Shown here one piece after another: positions 42,787 through 51,486 of a stretch of 64,000 nucleotides of DNA. A program made the position numbers and the translations under genes. The notes under the pieces are model-generated. The model had not been told where the DNA came from and did no database searches. It saw only the letters and a list, made by a program, of their open reading frames with translations. Numbering within the stretch: the stretch's first letter is position 1; the number at the start of each line of letters is the position of its first letter. Source of the DNA: Aeromicrobium sp. (lineage in GTDB: Bacteria > Actinomycetota > Actinomycetes > Propionibacteriales > Nocardioidaceae); NCBI RefSeq assembly GCF_023146395.1, contig NZ_JAGLCD010000006.1:121809-185808 (forward strand). Direction: 5' to 3'.

Positions 42787-42848
42787 CTCGCGAGAGACTT
42801 TGTTGGTGGCGAGGAGAGACTTTGTTGGTGGTCACGAGCGAGTTTGTG
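42787..42848 (+). repeat. Left copy of the 62-bp inverted repeat (IR-L)
   Basis: Matches the reverse complement of 43822-43883 at 54 of 62 positions. It starts with the palindrome CTCGCGAG and contains two copies of GAGAGACTTTGTTGGTGG plus a third related GAGCGAGTTTGTG. The 3' end of the nuclease-like gene (from 42832) lies inside it. Confidence 0.85.
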
Positions 42849-43764
42849 GCGCGCGTGTGCCCCACCAACGGGGGATCGGGGTGAAGCCGATGAGATCACC
42901 CACCTGCCGCTCGAACGCATTGTCGGGTCCGAACAGCGTCTCGTAGCGGGCCACCACGAAGCGCCAGCCGAGCTGGTCGCTCAACGGGTTGCGACGCGTG
43001 AGGTCGTGGGCGGTGTCGAGGCTGCCCGTGTGGTGCTGCCGTCCGTCGAACTCCACGGCGACCAGCTTCTCGACGTACCCATGGTCGAGTCGCCACGCCA
43101 CGCCGTCGCGGTCGATCACGACCACCTGCAGCTCGGGCATCGGGAATCCTGCGTCGTGCATCCGGAGCCGTGTCCAGGACTCACCTGGCGACTCGGCGCG
43201 CCCGTCGACGAGCACGACGAGCGCACGCGCCTGACGGATGCCCGGATACCCCGTCAACCGGTGGACGTGATCGCTCAGGTCGGCGAGGTCGACCAGTCCC
43301 GCCCGCACCATCTGGTCGGCCGAGGCCAGGGCGTGGGGACGGTACTGGCGACGCAGGAGGTCGCTCGCCGTGCGGACCGCAGTGGTGGTGAGGGTGCCGT
43401 GCTCGTCCGTGACGTCGCGCCCGGACAGCTTGGCCTGCCGGCACTGAACTCCTGGCACGGTGATGCGCGTGGTGCCGTGCGGCACCAGGAAGGTCGGGGT
43501 GAAGTCGTGGCGACGTCCCGGTGGGAAGACGTCGACTCCCATCGCCCATGCGGCCGTCTCCCCGCACGCGACCCCGGCCGCTGGTCGCACCTTGTCGACG
43601 GCCGCGACGCGCAGCTCGCGCGAGTCCGGGACCCGCGTGTCGACGAACACGCCGCGAAGGACCCGCCGCAGGACGCCGTCGCGCACCAGGTGGTGCGCGT
43701 CGTAGCGCGACATCACGTCATCGGTCGAGCAGAACACCAGGCCATCGGCCACGAGATCATTCAC
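42832..43764 (-). CDS. AbiEi-antitoxin-like wHTH protein with DUF559/Vsr-like nuclease-fold domain
   Basis: 310 aa from GTG 43764 (TTG 43776 is the track start). The N-terminal 60 residues (DDVMSRYDAHHLVRDGVLRRVLRGVFVD) resemble the winged helix of AbiEi-type antitoxins. The C-terminal 100 residues match the DUF559/very-short-patch-repair-like fold: ESWTRLRMHDAGFPMPELQVVV, then LDHGYVEKLVAVEFDGRQHH with the D/E residues of a PD-(D/E)xK core. No toxin gene is adjacent. Such solitary genes are multicopy in actinobacteria and their role is unknown. The gene is framed by a 62-bp inverted repeat. Confidence 0.75.
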   Translation of the reverse strand: MNDLVADGLVFCSTDDVMSRYDAHHLVRDGVLRRVLRGVFVDTRVPDSRELRVAAVDKVRPAAGVACGETAAWAMGVDVFPPGRRHDFTPTFLVPHGTTRITVPGVQCRQAKLSGRDVTDEHGTLTTTAVRTASDLLRRQYRPHALASADQMVRAGLVDLADLSDHVHRLTGYPGIRQARALVVLVDGRAESPGESWTRLRMHDAGFPMPELQVVVIDRDGVAWRLDHGYVEKLVAVEFDGRQHHTGSLDTAHDLTRRNPLSDQLGWRFVVARYETLFGPDNAFERQVGDLIGFTPIPRWWGTRAPQTRS

Positions 43765-43821
43765 GCCCCCATGCAAGACCGGTTCAGGTCAGCGTGGGGA
43801 TCGCCATCCACAGGCTTGCTG

Positions 43822-43883
43822 CACGAACTCGCTCGTCGCCACCAACAAACTCTCTCGTGACCACCAACAAACTCTCTCGCGAG
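43822..43883 (-). repeat. Right copy of the 62-bp inverted repeat (IR-R)
   Basis: Inverted partner of 42787-42848 (8 mismatches). On the minus strand it holds two GAGAGAGTTTGTTGGTGG units 22 bp apart and a third truncated unit. It ends 58 bp upstream of the nuclease-like gene's GTG. Confidence 0.85.
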
Positions 43884-43905
43884 CGGAACCTCGGAGGGGA
43901 GTGGA

Positions 43906-45144
43906 TCAGGAGAAGTCGGCCTGGGCCTTCTGGGCCATGTCGAGGAACGCCCGGTTGGACTCGAGCTTGGCGGTGAGGTCCTTGACCTTGCGCTGGTCGC
44001 CGGCGGCCTCCGCCGCGGCGAGGGACTCCTCGGTCTCGGTGATGGCGCGCTGGAGCTTGCCGATCATGTCGTCGGCGCGGGCCGACTTCTCCGGATCGGT
44101 CCGCTGCCACTGGCGCTCGCCGGCGGCCCGGACGGCCTCCTCGACCTTGCGCAGGCGGCCCTCCAGCTCCGAGATGCGGGCGCGCGGGACCTTGCCTGCG
44201 GCCTCCCAGCGATCGGCGATGTCGTTGAGCGCCTTGCGGGCGGCATCGGCGTCGGAGACCGGCAGCAGGGCCTCGGCCTCGACCAGGATCTGCTCCTTGA
44301 CCACGGCGTTGCCCTCGAACTCCTTGTCGAGTGCCGCATTCGCCGCGTCGCGGGCCTCGAAGAAGGCGTCCTGGGCCGCGCGGAAGCGCTTCCAGAGCTT
44401 GTCCTCGACGTTGCGCGGCGCGGAGCCCGCCGCCTTCCACCGCGACATCAGGTCGCGGTACGCGGCCGCGGTGGCGCCGAAGTCGGTCGACCCCGACAGC
44501 GCCTCGGCCTCGACGATGAGCTTCTCCTTGATCTTCTTCGCCGCGGCACGCTGGGTGTCCTGCTCGGCGAAGAAGGCCTTGCGGGCCCGCATGAACGAAG
44601 TGCGCGAACCGCTGAAGCGCTTCCAGAGCGCGTCGTCAGCGGACCGGCTCAGACGCGGCAGCGCCTTCCACTCGTCGAGCAGAGCGCTCAGCCGGTCGGC
44701 CCCCTTGCGGTACTCCGTGCCGGCGGCGATCTTCTCGGCCTCGGCCACGATCTCGGTCTTGCGCTGCTCGGCCACCGCCTGCTCGGCCTCGCGCGCGGCC
44801 TTCTTGGCCTCACGGGCCTGCTCGATCTGGGGCGCGAGCGCCGTCAGGCGAGCCTCGAGCGCTCCGAGGTCGCCCAGCGCTGCGGCGTCCGTGATGTTCT
44901 CGCGGGCCTTGTCGAGCGCCTTGACCGCATCAGCGGGGGAGAGGGCACCGGACTCGAGCCGCTTCTCGAGCAGCTCGACCTCGGTCTCGAGGGCCCCGAA
45001 GCGGCGCTCGTAGAACGCCAGTGCCTCGGTCGGGTCGGAACCCGCGGCCCATTGGCCGATGATGCGCTCGCCGTCGGCGGTGCGGAGGTGGACGTTGCCC
45101 TCGTCATCGACGCGGCCCCACGGGTGCTCGGCGGGTGTGGTCAT
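43906..45144 (-). CDS. DUF349 domain-containing protein
   Basis: 412 aa, highly charged and helical. Three DUF349 repeats can be seen (ADRLSALLDEWKALPRLSR ... LWKRFSGSRTSFMRARKAFF; YRDLMSRWKAAGSAPRNVEDKLWKRFRAAQDAFFEARD; NDIADRWEAAGKVPRARI), with coiled coil before and after. ATG 45144 is chosen over GTG 45150 because TAGACT ends exactly 6 bp before it. Function unknown. In other actinobacteria it lies near rel and the MBL hydrolase. Confidence 0.88.
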   Translation of the reverse strand: MTTPAEHPWGRVDDEGNVHLRTADGERIIGQWAAGSDPTEALAFYERRFGALETEVELLEKRLESGALSPADAVKALDKARENITDAAALGDLGALEARLTALAPQIEQAREAKKAAREAEQAVAEQRKTEIVAEAEKIAAGTEYRKGADRLSALLDEWKALPRLSRSADDALWKRFSGSRTSFMRARKAFFAEQDTQRAAAKKIKEKLIVEAEALSGSTDFGATAAAYRDLMSRWKAAGSAPRNVEDKLWKRFRAAQDAFFEARDAANAALDKEFEGNAVVKEQILVEAEALLPVSDADAARKALNDIADRWEAAGKVPRARISELEGRLRKVEEAVRAAGERQWQRTDPEKSARADDMIGKLQRAITETEESLAAAEAAGDQRKVKDLTAKLESNRAFLDMAQKAQADFS

Positions 45145-45150
45145 GGGCAC

Positions 45151-45156
45151 AGTCTA
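45151..45156 (-). promoter_or_regulatory. -10 element TAGACT of the DUF349 gene
   Basis: Minus-strand TAGACT abuts GTG 45150 and ends 6 bp before ATG 45144, so only the ATG can be the leaderless start. Confidence 0.55.
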
Positions 45157-45205
45157 GGGACGCCAGTCGGCCAGGAGGGGCGCCGGACCGGTGCGAGGCC
45201 TCGCG

Positions 45206-45211
45206 TACCCT
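45206..45211 (+). promoter_or_regulatory. -10 element TACCCT of the MBL hydrolase-hisS operon
   Basis: TACCCT ends 7 bp before GTG 45219. Confidence 0.5.
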
Positions 45212-45218
45212 GTCGCAC

Positions 45219-45920
45219 GTGCTTCTGACGTCCTTTCCCGCGGGTCCTCTGCAGGCGAACTGCTACCTGGTCGCCCAGGGTCCCGGCTCCGGCTGCGCCG
45301 TCGTCGATCCCGGCATGGACGCCATCGACGGGGTCAGGGCCGCCGCCGCCGAGCACGACCTCACACCGCAGGCCGTGCTCGTGACGCACGGCCACTTCGA
45401 CCACCTCTGGTGCGCACAGGACGTCGCGGCCGAGTGGGGCTGTCCGGTCTGGATCCACCCGGCCGACCGCCACCTGCTGAGCGACCCCATGGCGGCGATC
45501 TCGAACGAGTCCGCCGCGATGCTGCGCGGCCAGCTCGGCCTGGACGGCACCCTGCCGGAGTTCGTGGAACCCGCCGACGTTCGCGACGCGGTCGACGGCG
45601 CCACGTTCGACGTCGACGGCGTGACCTTCACGGTCGCGCACGTCCCCGGCCACACGCCCGGCACCCTGTACTACCTGATCGACTACCCCGGCGACGAGGT
45701 CTCGCAGGTCATGTTCTCCGGCGACTTCCTGTTCGCCGGATCGATCGGCCGCACCGACCTGGTCGGCGGTTCGCACCCGCAGATGATCGACAGCCTCCGC
45801 GACAAGGTGCTGCCGCTGCAGGACGACGTCGTCGTGCTGCCTGGGCACGGCCCGCAGACCTCGATCGGCCGCGAGCGCACGACCAACCCGTACCTGGTCC
45901 AGATCGCCGAAGGCCGCTGA
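45219..45920 (+). CDS. MBL-fold metallo-hydrolase (glyoxalase II-like)
   Basis: 233 aa. Zinc ligands are in THGHFDH, HVPGHTPG, FSGDFLF and LPGHGPQTSIG. The size and motif set fit glyoxalase II-like thioester hydrolases (Rv2581c position). The real substrate is unknown. GTG 45219 lies 7 bp after TACCCT; the track start overlaps the divergent DUF349 gene. Its stop overlaps the hisS ATG (TGATG), so both are made from one transcript. Confidence 0.88.
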   Translation: MLLTSFPAGPLQANCYLVAQGPGSGCAVVDPGMDAIDGVRAAAAEHDLTPQAVLVTHGHFDHLWCAQDVAAEWGCPVWIHPADRHLLSDPMAAISNESAAMLRGQLGLDGTLPEFVEPADVRDAVDGATFDVDGVTFTVAHVPGHTPGTLYYLIDYPGDEVSQVMFSGDFLFAGSIGRTDLVGGSHPQMIDSLRDKVLPLQDDVVVLPGHGPQTSIGRERTTNPYLVQIAEGR

Positions 45921-47284
45921 TGGCCTCCCTGTCCGGGTTCCCGGAGCACACCCCACGTGAACGGATCGTCGAGCAGGCGGTGCTCGACCACCTCCGGTCG
46001 ACCTTCGAGCTGCACGGCTTCGCCTCGGTCGAGACCCGCGCGGTCGAGCCGCTCGAGGTCCTCCTGCGCAAGGGCGAGATCGACAAGGAGGTCTACGCGG
46101 TCCGCCGCCTCCAGGGCGACGACGGGGCCGCGAGCGCCGAGGCGGGCCTGGCCCTGCACTTCGACCTGACCGTCCCGTTCGCGCGCTACGTCGTGGAGAA
46201 CGCGAACAGTCTGGACTTCCCGTTCCGCCGCTACCAGGTCCAGAAGGTCTGGCGGGGCGAGCGTCCGCAGCAGGGCCGGTACCGCGAGTTCACCCAGGCC
46301 GACATCGACGTCGTCGGTCGTGACGTGCTGCCCGCCCAGGCCGACGTCGACGTCGCCCAGGTCATGACCGAGGCGCTCGGCGGCCTGATGGACCTCGTGG
46401 GCTCGCCCGAGGCGCACGCGACGCTGCAGGTCGCGAATCGCAAGGTGCTGGAGGGGTTCTACCTCGGCCTCGGACTGGCAGATCCGACCGCCGTGATGCA
46501 GGTCGTCGACAAGCTCGACAAGGTCAGCCCCGAGAAGATCCGCGTCATGCTGGCCGAGATCGGCGTCGCCGACGACGCCGCCACGCAGGTGCTGGCGCTG
46601 GCCGAGATCGTCACGACCGACACGTCCTTCGTCCAGCAGGTCGAGGCGCTCGGCGTCGAGCACCCGTTGCTGGCCGAGGGCCTGGCCGAGCTCGCCCACG
46701 TGGTCGGCTCGATCGTGGCGCCCGAGCGGGTCACGGTCACGGCCGACCTGCGCATCGCGCGCGGGCTCGACTACTACACCGGCACGGTCTTCGAGACCCG
46801 GCTGTCGGGCTTCGAGCAGCTCGGCTCGATCTGCTCCGGAGGGCGCTACGAGAAGCTCGCGTCCGACAACCGCAGCACCTACCCGGGCGTCGGCATCTCG
46901 CTCGGCGTCTCGCGCCTGCTCGCCGCGCTGCTCGGCGACGGTGTCACCGCGAGCCGGTCCGTCCCGTCCGCCGTGCTCGTCGCCGTGGCCGACGAGACCG
47001 AGCGTCCGGCTGCCGATGCGGTGGCGCGTTCGCTGCGCTCGCGTGGCGTGCCGACCGAGGTCGCTCCGACCGCGGCGAAGTTCGGCAAGCAGATCCGCCA
47101 TGCCGAGCGCCGTGGCATCCCGTTCGTCTTCTTTCCCGGCGGAGCCCCCACCGTCAAGGACATCCGCAGCGGCGACCAGGTCGAGGTCGACCCGACCAGC
47201 TGGCTGCCGCCCGTCGAGGACCTGCGTCCGCAGGTCGTCGCCCCTTCCATCCCCGTTCCCGACCTCCAGGAGAAGACCCCGTGA
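45920..47284 (+). CDS. hisS: Histidyl-tRNA synthetase
   Basis: 454 aa class II synthetase. [44 protein letters not shown] (motif 2), [15 protein letters not shown] and [12 protein letters not shown] (histidine-specific) are present. The anticodon domain begins near 345 ([13 protein letters not shown]). ATG 45920 overlaps the MBL stop; the longer track ORF only shadows that gene. It overlaps aspS by 4 bp. Confidence 0.96.
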   Translation: MASLSGFPEHTPRERIVEQAVLDHLRSTFELHGFASVETRAVEPLEVLLRKGEIDKEVYAVRRLQGDDGAASAEAGLALHFDLTVPFARYVVENANSLDFPFRRYQVQKVWRGERPQQGRYREFTQADIDVVGRDVLPAQADVDVAQVMTEALGGLMDLVGSPEAHATLQVANRKVLEGFYLGLGLADPTAVMQVVDKLDKVSPEKIRVMLAEIGVADDAATQVLALAEIVTTDTSFVQQVEALGVEHPLLAEGLAELAHVVGSIVAPERVTVTADLRIARGLDYYTGTVFETRLSGFEQLGSICSGGRYEKLASDNRSTYPGVGISLGVSRLLAALLGDGVTASRSVPSAVLVAVADETERPAADAVARSLRSRGVPTEVAPTAAKFGKQIRHAERRGIPFVFFPGGAPTVKDIRSGDQVEVDPTSWLPPVEDLRPQVVAPSIPVPDLQEKTP

Positions 47285-49068
47285 TCCGCACGCATGACGC
47301 CGGCACCCTGACCGCCGACAGCATCGGCCAGCAGGTGACGCTGGCCGGCTGGGTGGCCCGCCGACGCGATCACGGCGGCGTCGCTTTCATCGACCTGCGC
47401 GAGGCCAGTGGCGTGGTGCAGGTCGTGGTCCGCGAGGACGTCGCCCACCAGCTGCGCGCCGAGTACTGCCTCAAGATCACCGGCACGGTGCAGCGCCGCC
47501 CCGACGGCAACGAGAACGCGGCGATCGCCACGGGCGAGATCGAGGTCGTCGCCGACGACGTCGAGATCCTGAGCGCGTCCGCGCCGCTGCCGTTCCCCAT
47601 CGACGACGCCGCCGCCTCGAGCGCCGGCGAGGTCGGTGAGGAGGCTCGCCTGCGCCACCGCTACCTCGACCTGCGTCGCTCCGGCCCGGCCGCCGCGCTG
47701 CGGCTGCGCTCGCGGGTCAACGCCACGGCACGCGCGGTGCTGGACCGTCACGAGTTCGTCGAGGTCGAGACCCCCACGCTGACCCGGTCGACGCCCGAGG
47801 GCGCGCGCGACTTCCTCGTGCCCGCACGGCTGCGTCCGGGCAGCTGGTACGCGCTGCCGCAGAGCCCCCAGCTGTTCAAGCAGCTCCTGATGGTCGGCGG
47901 CCTCGAGCGCTACTACCAGATCGCGCGCTGCTACCGCGACGAGGACTTCCGGGCCGACCGTCAGCCGGAGTTCACCCAGCTCGACATCGAGATGAGCTTC
48001 GTCGACCAGGACGATGTCATCGCGCTCGCCGAGGAGATCTACGCCGAGCTCTGGAAGCTCATCGACGTCGAGCTGCCCCGCCCGTTCCCGCGCATCACCT
48101 ACGCGGACGCGATGGGCAAGTACGGCTCCGACAAGCCCGACCTGCGTTTCGACCTCGAGCTGACCGAGCTGACCGACTACTTCAAGGACACCCCGTTCCG
48201 CGTGTTCCAGGCGCCCTACGTGGGCGCGGTGGTGCACCCCGGTGGCGCGTCCCAGGCCCGGCGCACCCTGGACGGCTGGCAGGAGTGGGCCAAGCAGCGT
48301 GGCGCGCGCGGGCTGGCCTACGTGCTGGTGCAGGAGGACGGCACGCTCGGCGGACCCGTCGCCAAGAACCTCTCCGACGCCGAGCGTGACGGCCTGGCCG
48401 CCGCGGCCGGCGCCGAGCCCGGCGACGCGATCTACTTCGCAGCCGGCCCCACGAAGTCGATGCGCCAGCTGCTCGGTGCCGCGCGGGTCGAGATCGCGCG
48501 CCGCGAGGGCCTGATCGACGAGTCGGCGTGGGCCTTCTGCTTCGTCGTCGACTGGCCGATGTTCGAGCCCGTCAGCGAGCTCGACTCCGGCGACGTCGCG
48601 GTGGGTGGCGGCGAGTGGACGGCGGTGCACCACGCGTTCACCGCACCGCAGGACGTCGAGACCCTGGCGACACCGGGCGAGTCGCTCGCCTGGGCCTATG
48701 ACATCGTCTGCAACGGCAACGAGGTCGGCGGCGGCTCGCTGCGTATCCACCGCCAGGACGTGCAGAAGCGCGTCTTCGAGATCATGGGCATCGGCGCCGA
48801 GGAGGCCGAGGAGAAGTTCGGCTTCCTGCTGGACGCCTTCGCCTTCGGTGCCCCGCCGCACGGCGGCATCGCGTTCGGCTGGGACCGCACGGTGGCCCTG
48901 CTGACCGGATCGGACTCCATCCGCGACGTCATCGCCTTCCCGAAGTCGGGTGGCGGCTACGACCCGTTGACCGCGGCCCCCGCCCCGATCACGGACGAGC
49001 AGCGGGCCGAGGCCGGCGTCGACTTCGAACCCGAGGACGACGACGCGTCGACGCAGACTTCTGCCTGA
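47281..49068 (+). CDS. aspS: Aspartyl-tRNA synthetase
   Basis: 595 aa bacterial-type AspRS. OB-fold anticodon domain (about 1-105, [23 protein letters not shown]), catalytic domain with [35 protein letters not shown], the inserted GAD domain (about 290-420) and motif 3 [16 protein letters not shown] 47281 makes a GTGA overlap with hisS. Whether it is Asp-specific or also charges tRNA-Asn cannot be read; the latter is common in actinobacteria. Confidence 0.96.
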   Translation: MIRTHDAGTLTADSIGQQVTLAGWVARRRDHGGVAFIDLREASGVVQVVVREDVAHQLRAEYCLKITGTVQRRPDGNENAAIATGEIEVVADDVEILSASAPLPFPIDDAAASSAGEVGEEARLRHRYLDLRRSGPAAALRLRSRVNATARAVLDRHEFVEVETPTLTRSTPEGARDFLVPARLRPGSWYALPQSPQLFKQLLMVGGLERYYQIARCYRDEDFRADRQPEFTQLDIEMSFVDQDDVIALAEEIYAELWKLIDVELPRPFPRITYADAMGKYGSDKPDLRFDLELTELTDYFKDTPFRVFQAPYVGAVVHPGGASQARRTLDGWQEWAKQRGARGLAYVLVQEDGTLGGPVAKNLSDAERDGLAAAAGAEPGDAIYFAAGPTKSMRQLLGAARVEIARREGLIDESAWAFCFVVDWPMFEPVSELDSGDVAVGGGEWTAVHHAFTAPQDVETLATPGESLAWAYDIVCNGNEVGGGSLRIHRQDVQKRVFEIMGIGAEEAEEKFGFLLDAFAFGAPPHGGIAFGWDRTVALLTGSDSIRDVIAFPKSGGGYDPLTAAPAPITDEQRAEAGVDFEPEDDDASTQTSA

Positions 49069-49099
49069 GCGGGGCGGCGACGATGTCGTCGGGCGTCGC

Positions 49100-49105
49100 T
49101 AGGCT
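49100..49105 (+). promoter_or_regulatory. -10 element TAGGCT of rarA
   Basis: TAGGCT ends 6 bp before GTG 49112. Confidence 0.5.
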
Positions 49106-49111
49106 CCTCGA

Positions 49112-50485
49112 GTGAGCGACGGACTGTTCGACATGCCTCAGAGCGGGGCCGGGGGCGGCGATCCGCGCCGTGACTCCGGTGGATCGCTGGCCGGCAGCGC
49201 CTCGGCCAACGCCCCGCTGGCCGTGCGCATGCGCCCGCGCACGCTCGACGAGCTCGTCGGGCAGCAGCACCTGCTCGCGCAGGGGTCGCCGCTGCGTCAG
49301 GTCATCGAGGGCGATCAGCCGCTCACGATCCTGCTCTGGGGGCCTCCGGGCACCGGCAAGACCACGGTGGCCAGCCTGATCAGCAACCACACCGATCGCC
49401 GGTTCGTCGAGGTGTCGGCCGTCAGCGCCGGTGTCAAGGAGGTCCGCGACGTCATCGCCGGGTCCCGCCAGGCCCTCGCCAACACGGGCCGCGAGACCGT
49501 GCTGTTCGTCGACGAGGTGCACCGGTTCAGCAAGGCCCAGCAGGACGCCCTGCTGCCGGGCGTCGAGAACCGGTGGGTCAGCCTCGTCGCGGCCACGACC
49601 GAGAATCCGCACTTCAGCGTCATCTCGCCGCTGCTCAGCCGGTCGCTGCTGCTCACGCTCCACAACCTCACGGACGACGACATCGCCACCGTGATGGACC
49701 GGGCGATCACCGACGAACGGGGTCTCGCGGGCGCGGTCTCGCTGACCGACGAGGCCAAGGAGCACCTCGTGCGCCTCGCCGGCGGCGACGGCCGCCGCGC
49801 GCTCACCTACCTCGAGGCGGCCGCGGGTGCGGCCCGGTCGCAGGGCAAGACCGTGATCGGGGTCGAGGACGCCGCGCTCGCGGTCGACACGGCCGCCGTG
49901 CGGTACGACCGGCAGGGCGACCAGCACTACGACGTCGCGAGCGCGCTGATCAAGAGCATCCGCGGCTCCGACGTCGACGCGGCGCTGCACTACCTGGCCC
50001 GCATGATCGAGGCGGGGGAGGACCCTCGGTTCATCGCGCGGCGGCTCATCATCTCGGCCAGCGAGGACGTCGGCATGGCTGATCCCACGGCCCTGCCCAC
50101 GGTCGTCGCCGCGGCCGAGGCGGTCGCCATGATCGGCCTGCCCGAGGGCCGCATCCCCCTGGCTCAGGCGGTCGTGCACCTGGCGCTCGCGCCGAAGTCG
50201 AACGCGGCCTACGTGGCCATCGACGCGGCGATCGCCGATGTCCGGGCCGGCAAGGCCGGCGCCGTGCCGCCGGCCTTGCGCGACGCGCACTACGCGGGTG
50301 CGAAGAAGCTCGGGCACGGGCACGACTACCGCTATGCGCACAGCGACCCGCGCGGGGTCGTCGGCCAGCAGTACGCGCCGGACGAGATCGACGGCACCGA
50401 GTACTACGCACCATCGCCGCATGGCTTCGAGGGATCCCTGCGGGAGCGGCTCGCGCGGCTGCGGGCGATCCTGCGCGACCGCTGA
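49112..50485 (+). CDS. rarA: Replication-associated recombination protein A (MgsA/WRNIP1 family AAA ATPase)
   Basis: 457 aa. Preceded by a PCNA/beta-clamp-like [10 protein letters not shown]-terminus, the AAA core has [16 protein letters not shown] (Walker A), [16 protein letters not shown] (Walker B) and [18 protein letters not shown] (sensor). The C-terminal tetramerisation part includes [11 protein letters not shown] and [18 protein letters not shown]. It acts at stalled replication forks. GTG 49112 is supported by a TAGGCT -10. Confidence 0.93.
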   Translation: MSDGLFDMPQSGAGGGDPRRDSGGSLAGSASANAPLAVRMRPRTLDELVGQQHLLAQGSPLRQVIEGDQPLTILLWGPPGTGKTTVASLISNHTDRRFVEVSAVSAGVKEVRDVIAGSRQALANTGRETVLFVDEVHRFSKAQQDALLPGVENRWVSLVAATTENPHFSVISPLLSRSLLLTLHNLTDDDIATVMDRAITDERGLAGAVSLTDEAKEHLVRLAGGDGRRALTYLEAAAGAARSQGKTVIGVEDAALAVDTAAVRYDRQGDQHYDVASALIKSIRGSDVDAALHYLARMIEAGEDPRFIARRLIISASEDVGMADPTALPTVVAAAEAVAMIGLPEGRIPLAQAVVHLALAPKSNAAYVAIDAAIADVRAGKAGAVPPALRDAHYAGAKKLGHGHDYRYAHSDPRGVVGQQYAPDEIDGTEYYAPSPHGFEGSLRERLARLRAILRDR

Positions 50486-50488
50486 CCC

Positions 50489-50580
50489 GCAGATTCCCAC
50501 CAGACCGCTCGAATCACGCCGCGAGCGCGCGAGACGTCGTGCACTCGACGACGGATTCAGCCGGTCTCGTGGGAATCCGC
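50489..50580. repeat. Imperfect 20-bp inverted repeat in the rarA downstream gap
   Basis: GCAGATTCCCACCAGACCGC (50489-50508) matches the reverse complement of 50561-50580 at 17 of 20 positions, with an inner CGTCG-TGCACT-CGACG hairpin. It may be a terminator or a dispersed repeat unit. Confidence 0.6.
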
Positions 50581-50626
50581 GGACCGAGGAGGGGAGCGAG
50601 GGCTGACCGGGGCGAGGCGGGCCTAG

Positions 50627-50632
50627 TAGCCT
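50627..50632 (+). promoter_or_regulatory. -10 element TAGCCT of the 50639 gene
   Basis: TAGCCT ends 6 bp before ATG 50639. Confidence 0.5.
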
Positions 50633-50638
50633 CGGTCC

Positions 50639-51199
50639 ATGCCCACCGACGTCGTCGTGCTCGTCGCGACCGCGGTGCTCGCCCTGGCCGCGCTCGTCGC
50701 AGCCGCCGTCACGGTCCGAGCCGCGCGGTCGGTCACGCGCGAGCGGGTCCGCATCGAGGCCCGGCTGCGCGACGCCGAGACCGCCCAGGCCGCCGCTCGT
50801 GCGCGGGCCCGCGAGGCGACCCTCGTGCCGGTGCCCTACGAGCCAGACCCGGACGACGCGACGCCGGTGCTGCGCGGCAACGAGCCCCCGCACCCCTCCG
50901 CCGACCTCCCGGCCGAGACCCGCATCGTCGACGGCCGGGTCGTCGTCGTGCCGACGCAGCGCGATCTCGTCGCGACAGCGCTGAGCCGGCCCGCCACCCG
51001 CTTGACGGTCCTCGTGCACGGCCTGACCCACGCGCTCCGGCCCGAGTCGCGCGACCGGATCTCGGCCCTCATGCGGCGCGAGCTCACCCGCCGCCGCCGC
51101 GAGCGCCAGCGCGCGGCCCGCCGAGCCGCGCGGGTCCACGTCCCGACCGCCGCGCCGGCCCCGACCGCCTGGGTGTCCGCGCCGGAGGGCGACCGGTGA
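50639..51199 (+). CDS. Membrane-anchored hypothetical protein
   Basis: 186 aa. One N-terminal helix (VVVLVATAVLALAALVAAAVTV) is followed by a charged Arg/Ala coiled region. The middle is Pro/Asp-rich and the C-terminus very basic (RRELTRRRRERQRAARRAARV). No family is recognised. It is coupled to the DUF6167 gene (GTGA overlap) and lies in the rarA-alaS interval, where actinobacteria usually carry such small membrane proteins. Confidence 0.65.
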   Translation: MPTDVVVLVATAVLALAALVAAAVTVRAARSVTRERVRIEARLRDAETAQAAARARAREATLVPVPYEPDPDDATPVLRGNEPPHPSADLPAETRIVDGRVVVVPTQRDLVATALSRPATRLTVLVHGLTHALRPESRDRISALMRRELTRRRRERQRAARRAARVHVPTAAPAPTAWVSAPEGDR

Positions 51200-51486
51200 C
51201 GCCCCGGGTCGTCTGGTTCGTGGCCGGGACCGCCGCCGGGGTGTATGCCTCGGTCAAGGCGCGCCGAGCCGCCTACCGCCTGTCGGTGCCGGGCATCGCC
51301 GACCAGGCCGCCGCACTCGGGCTGGGACTTCGCGAGCTGCGCACCGAGGTCCGAGACGGCATGCAGGCCAAGCAGCGTGACGTCGTGGACGACCTGTACC
51401 GTCACGCTGCACTCCCGTCGGCCCCCGCCGACGTCCCCGAGCTCACCAGCACCCACCAGCACCACCCCGAGAAGGACACTGCCTGA
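51196..51486 (+). CDS. DUF6167 family small membrane protein
   Basis: 96 aa. One N-terminal helix (VVWFVAGTAAGVYASVKA) then an amphipathic helix and a His-rich acidic end (STHQHHPEKDTA). This matches the small actinobacterial family found just upstream of alaS. It overlaps both neighbours by a few bases, so it is translated as part of the alaS operon. Function unknown. Confidence 0.75.
   Translation: MTPRVVWFVAGTAAGVYASVKARRAAYRLSVPGIADQAAALGLGLRELRTEVRDGMQAKQRDVVDDLYRHAALPSAPADVPELTSTHQHHPEKDTA

Noticed and set aside
42832-43776. Complete AbiE toxin-antitoxin system
   Set aside because: Only an AbiEi-like N-terminal domain is present; no AbiEii toxin gene is adjacent.
45191-47284. 697-aa ORF suggesting a fusion upstream of hisS
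   Set aside because: The extra 240 residues are an out-of-frame reading of the MBL hydrolase gene; ATG 45920 gives a normal HisRS.
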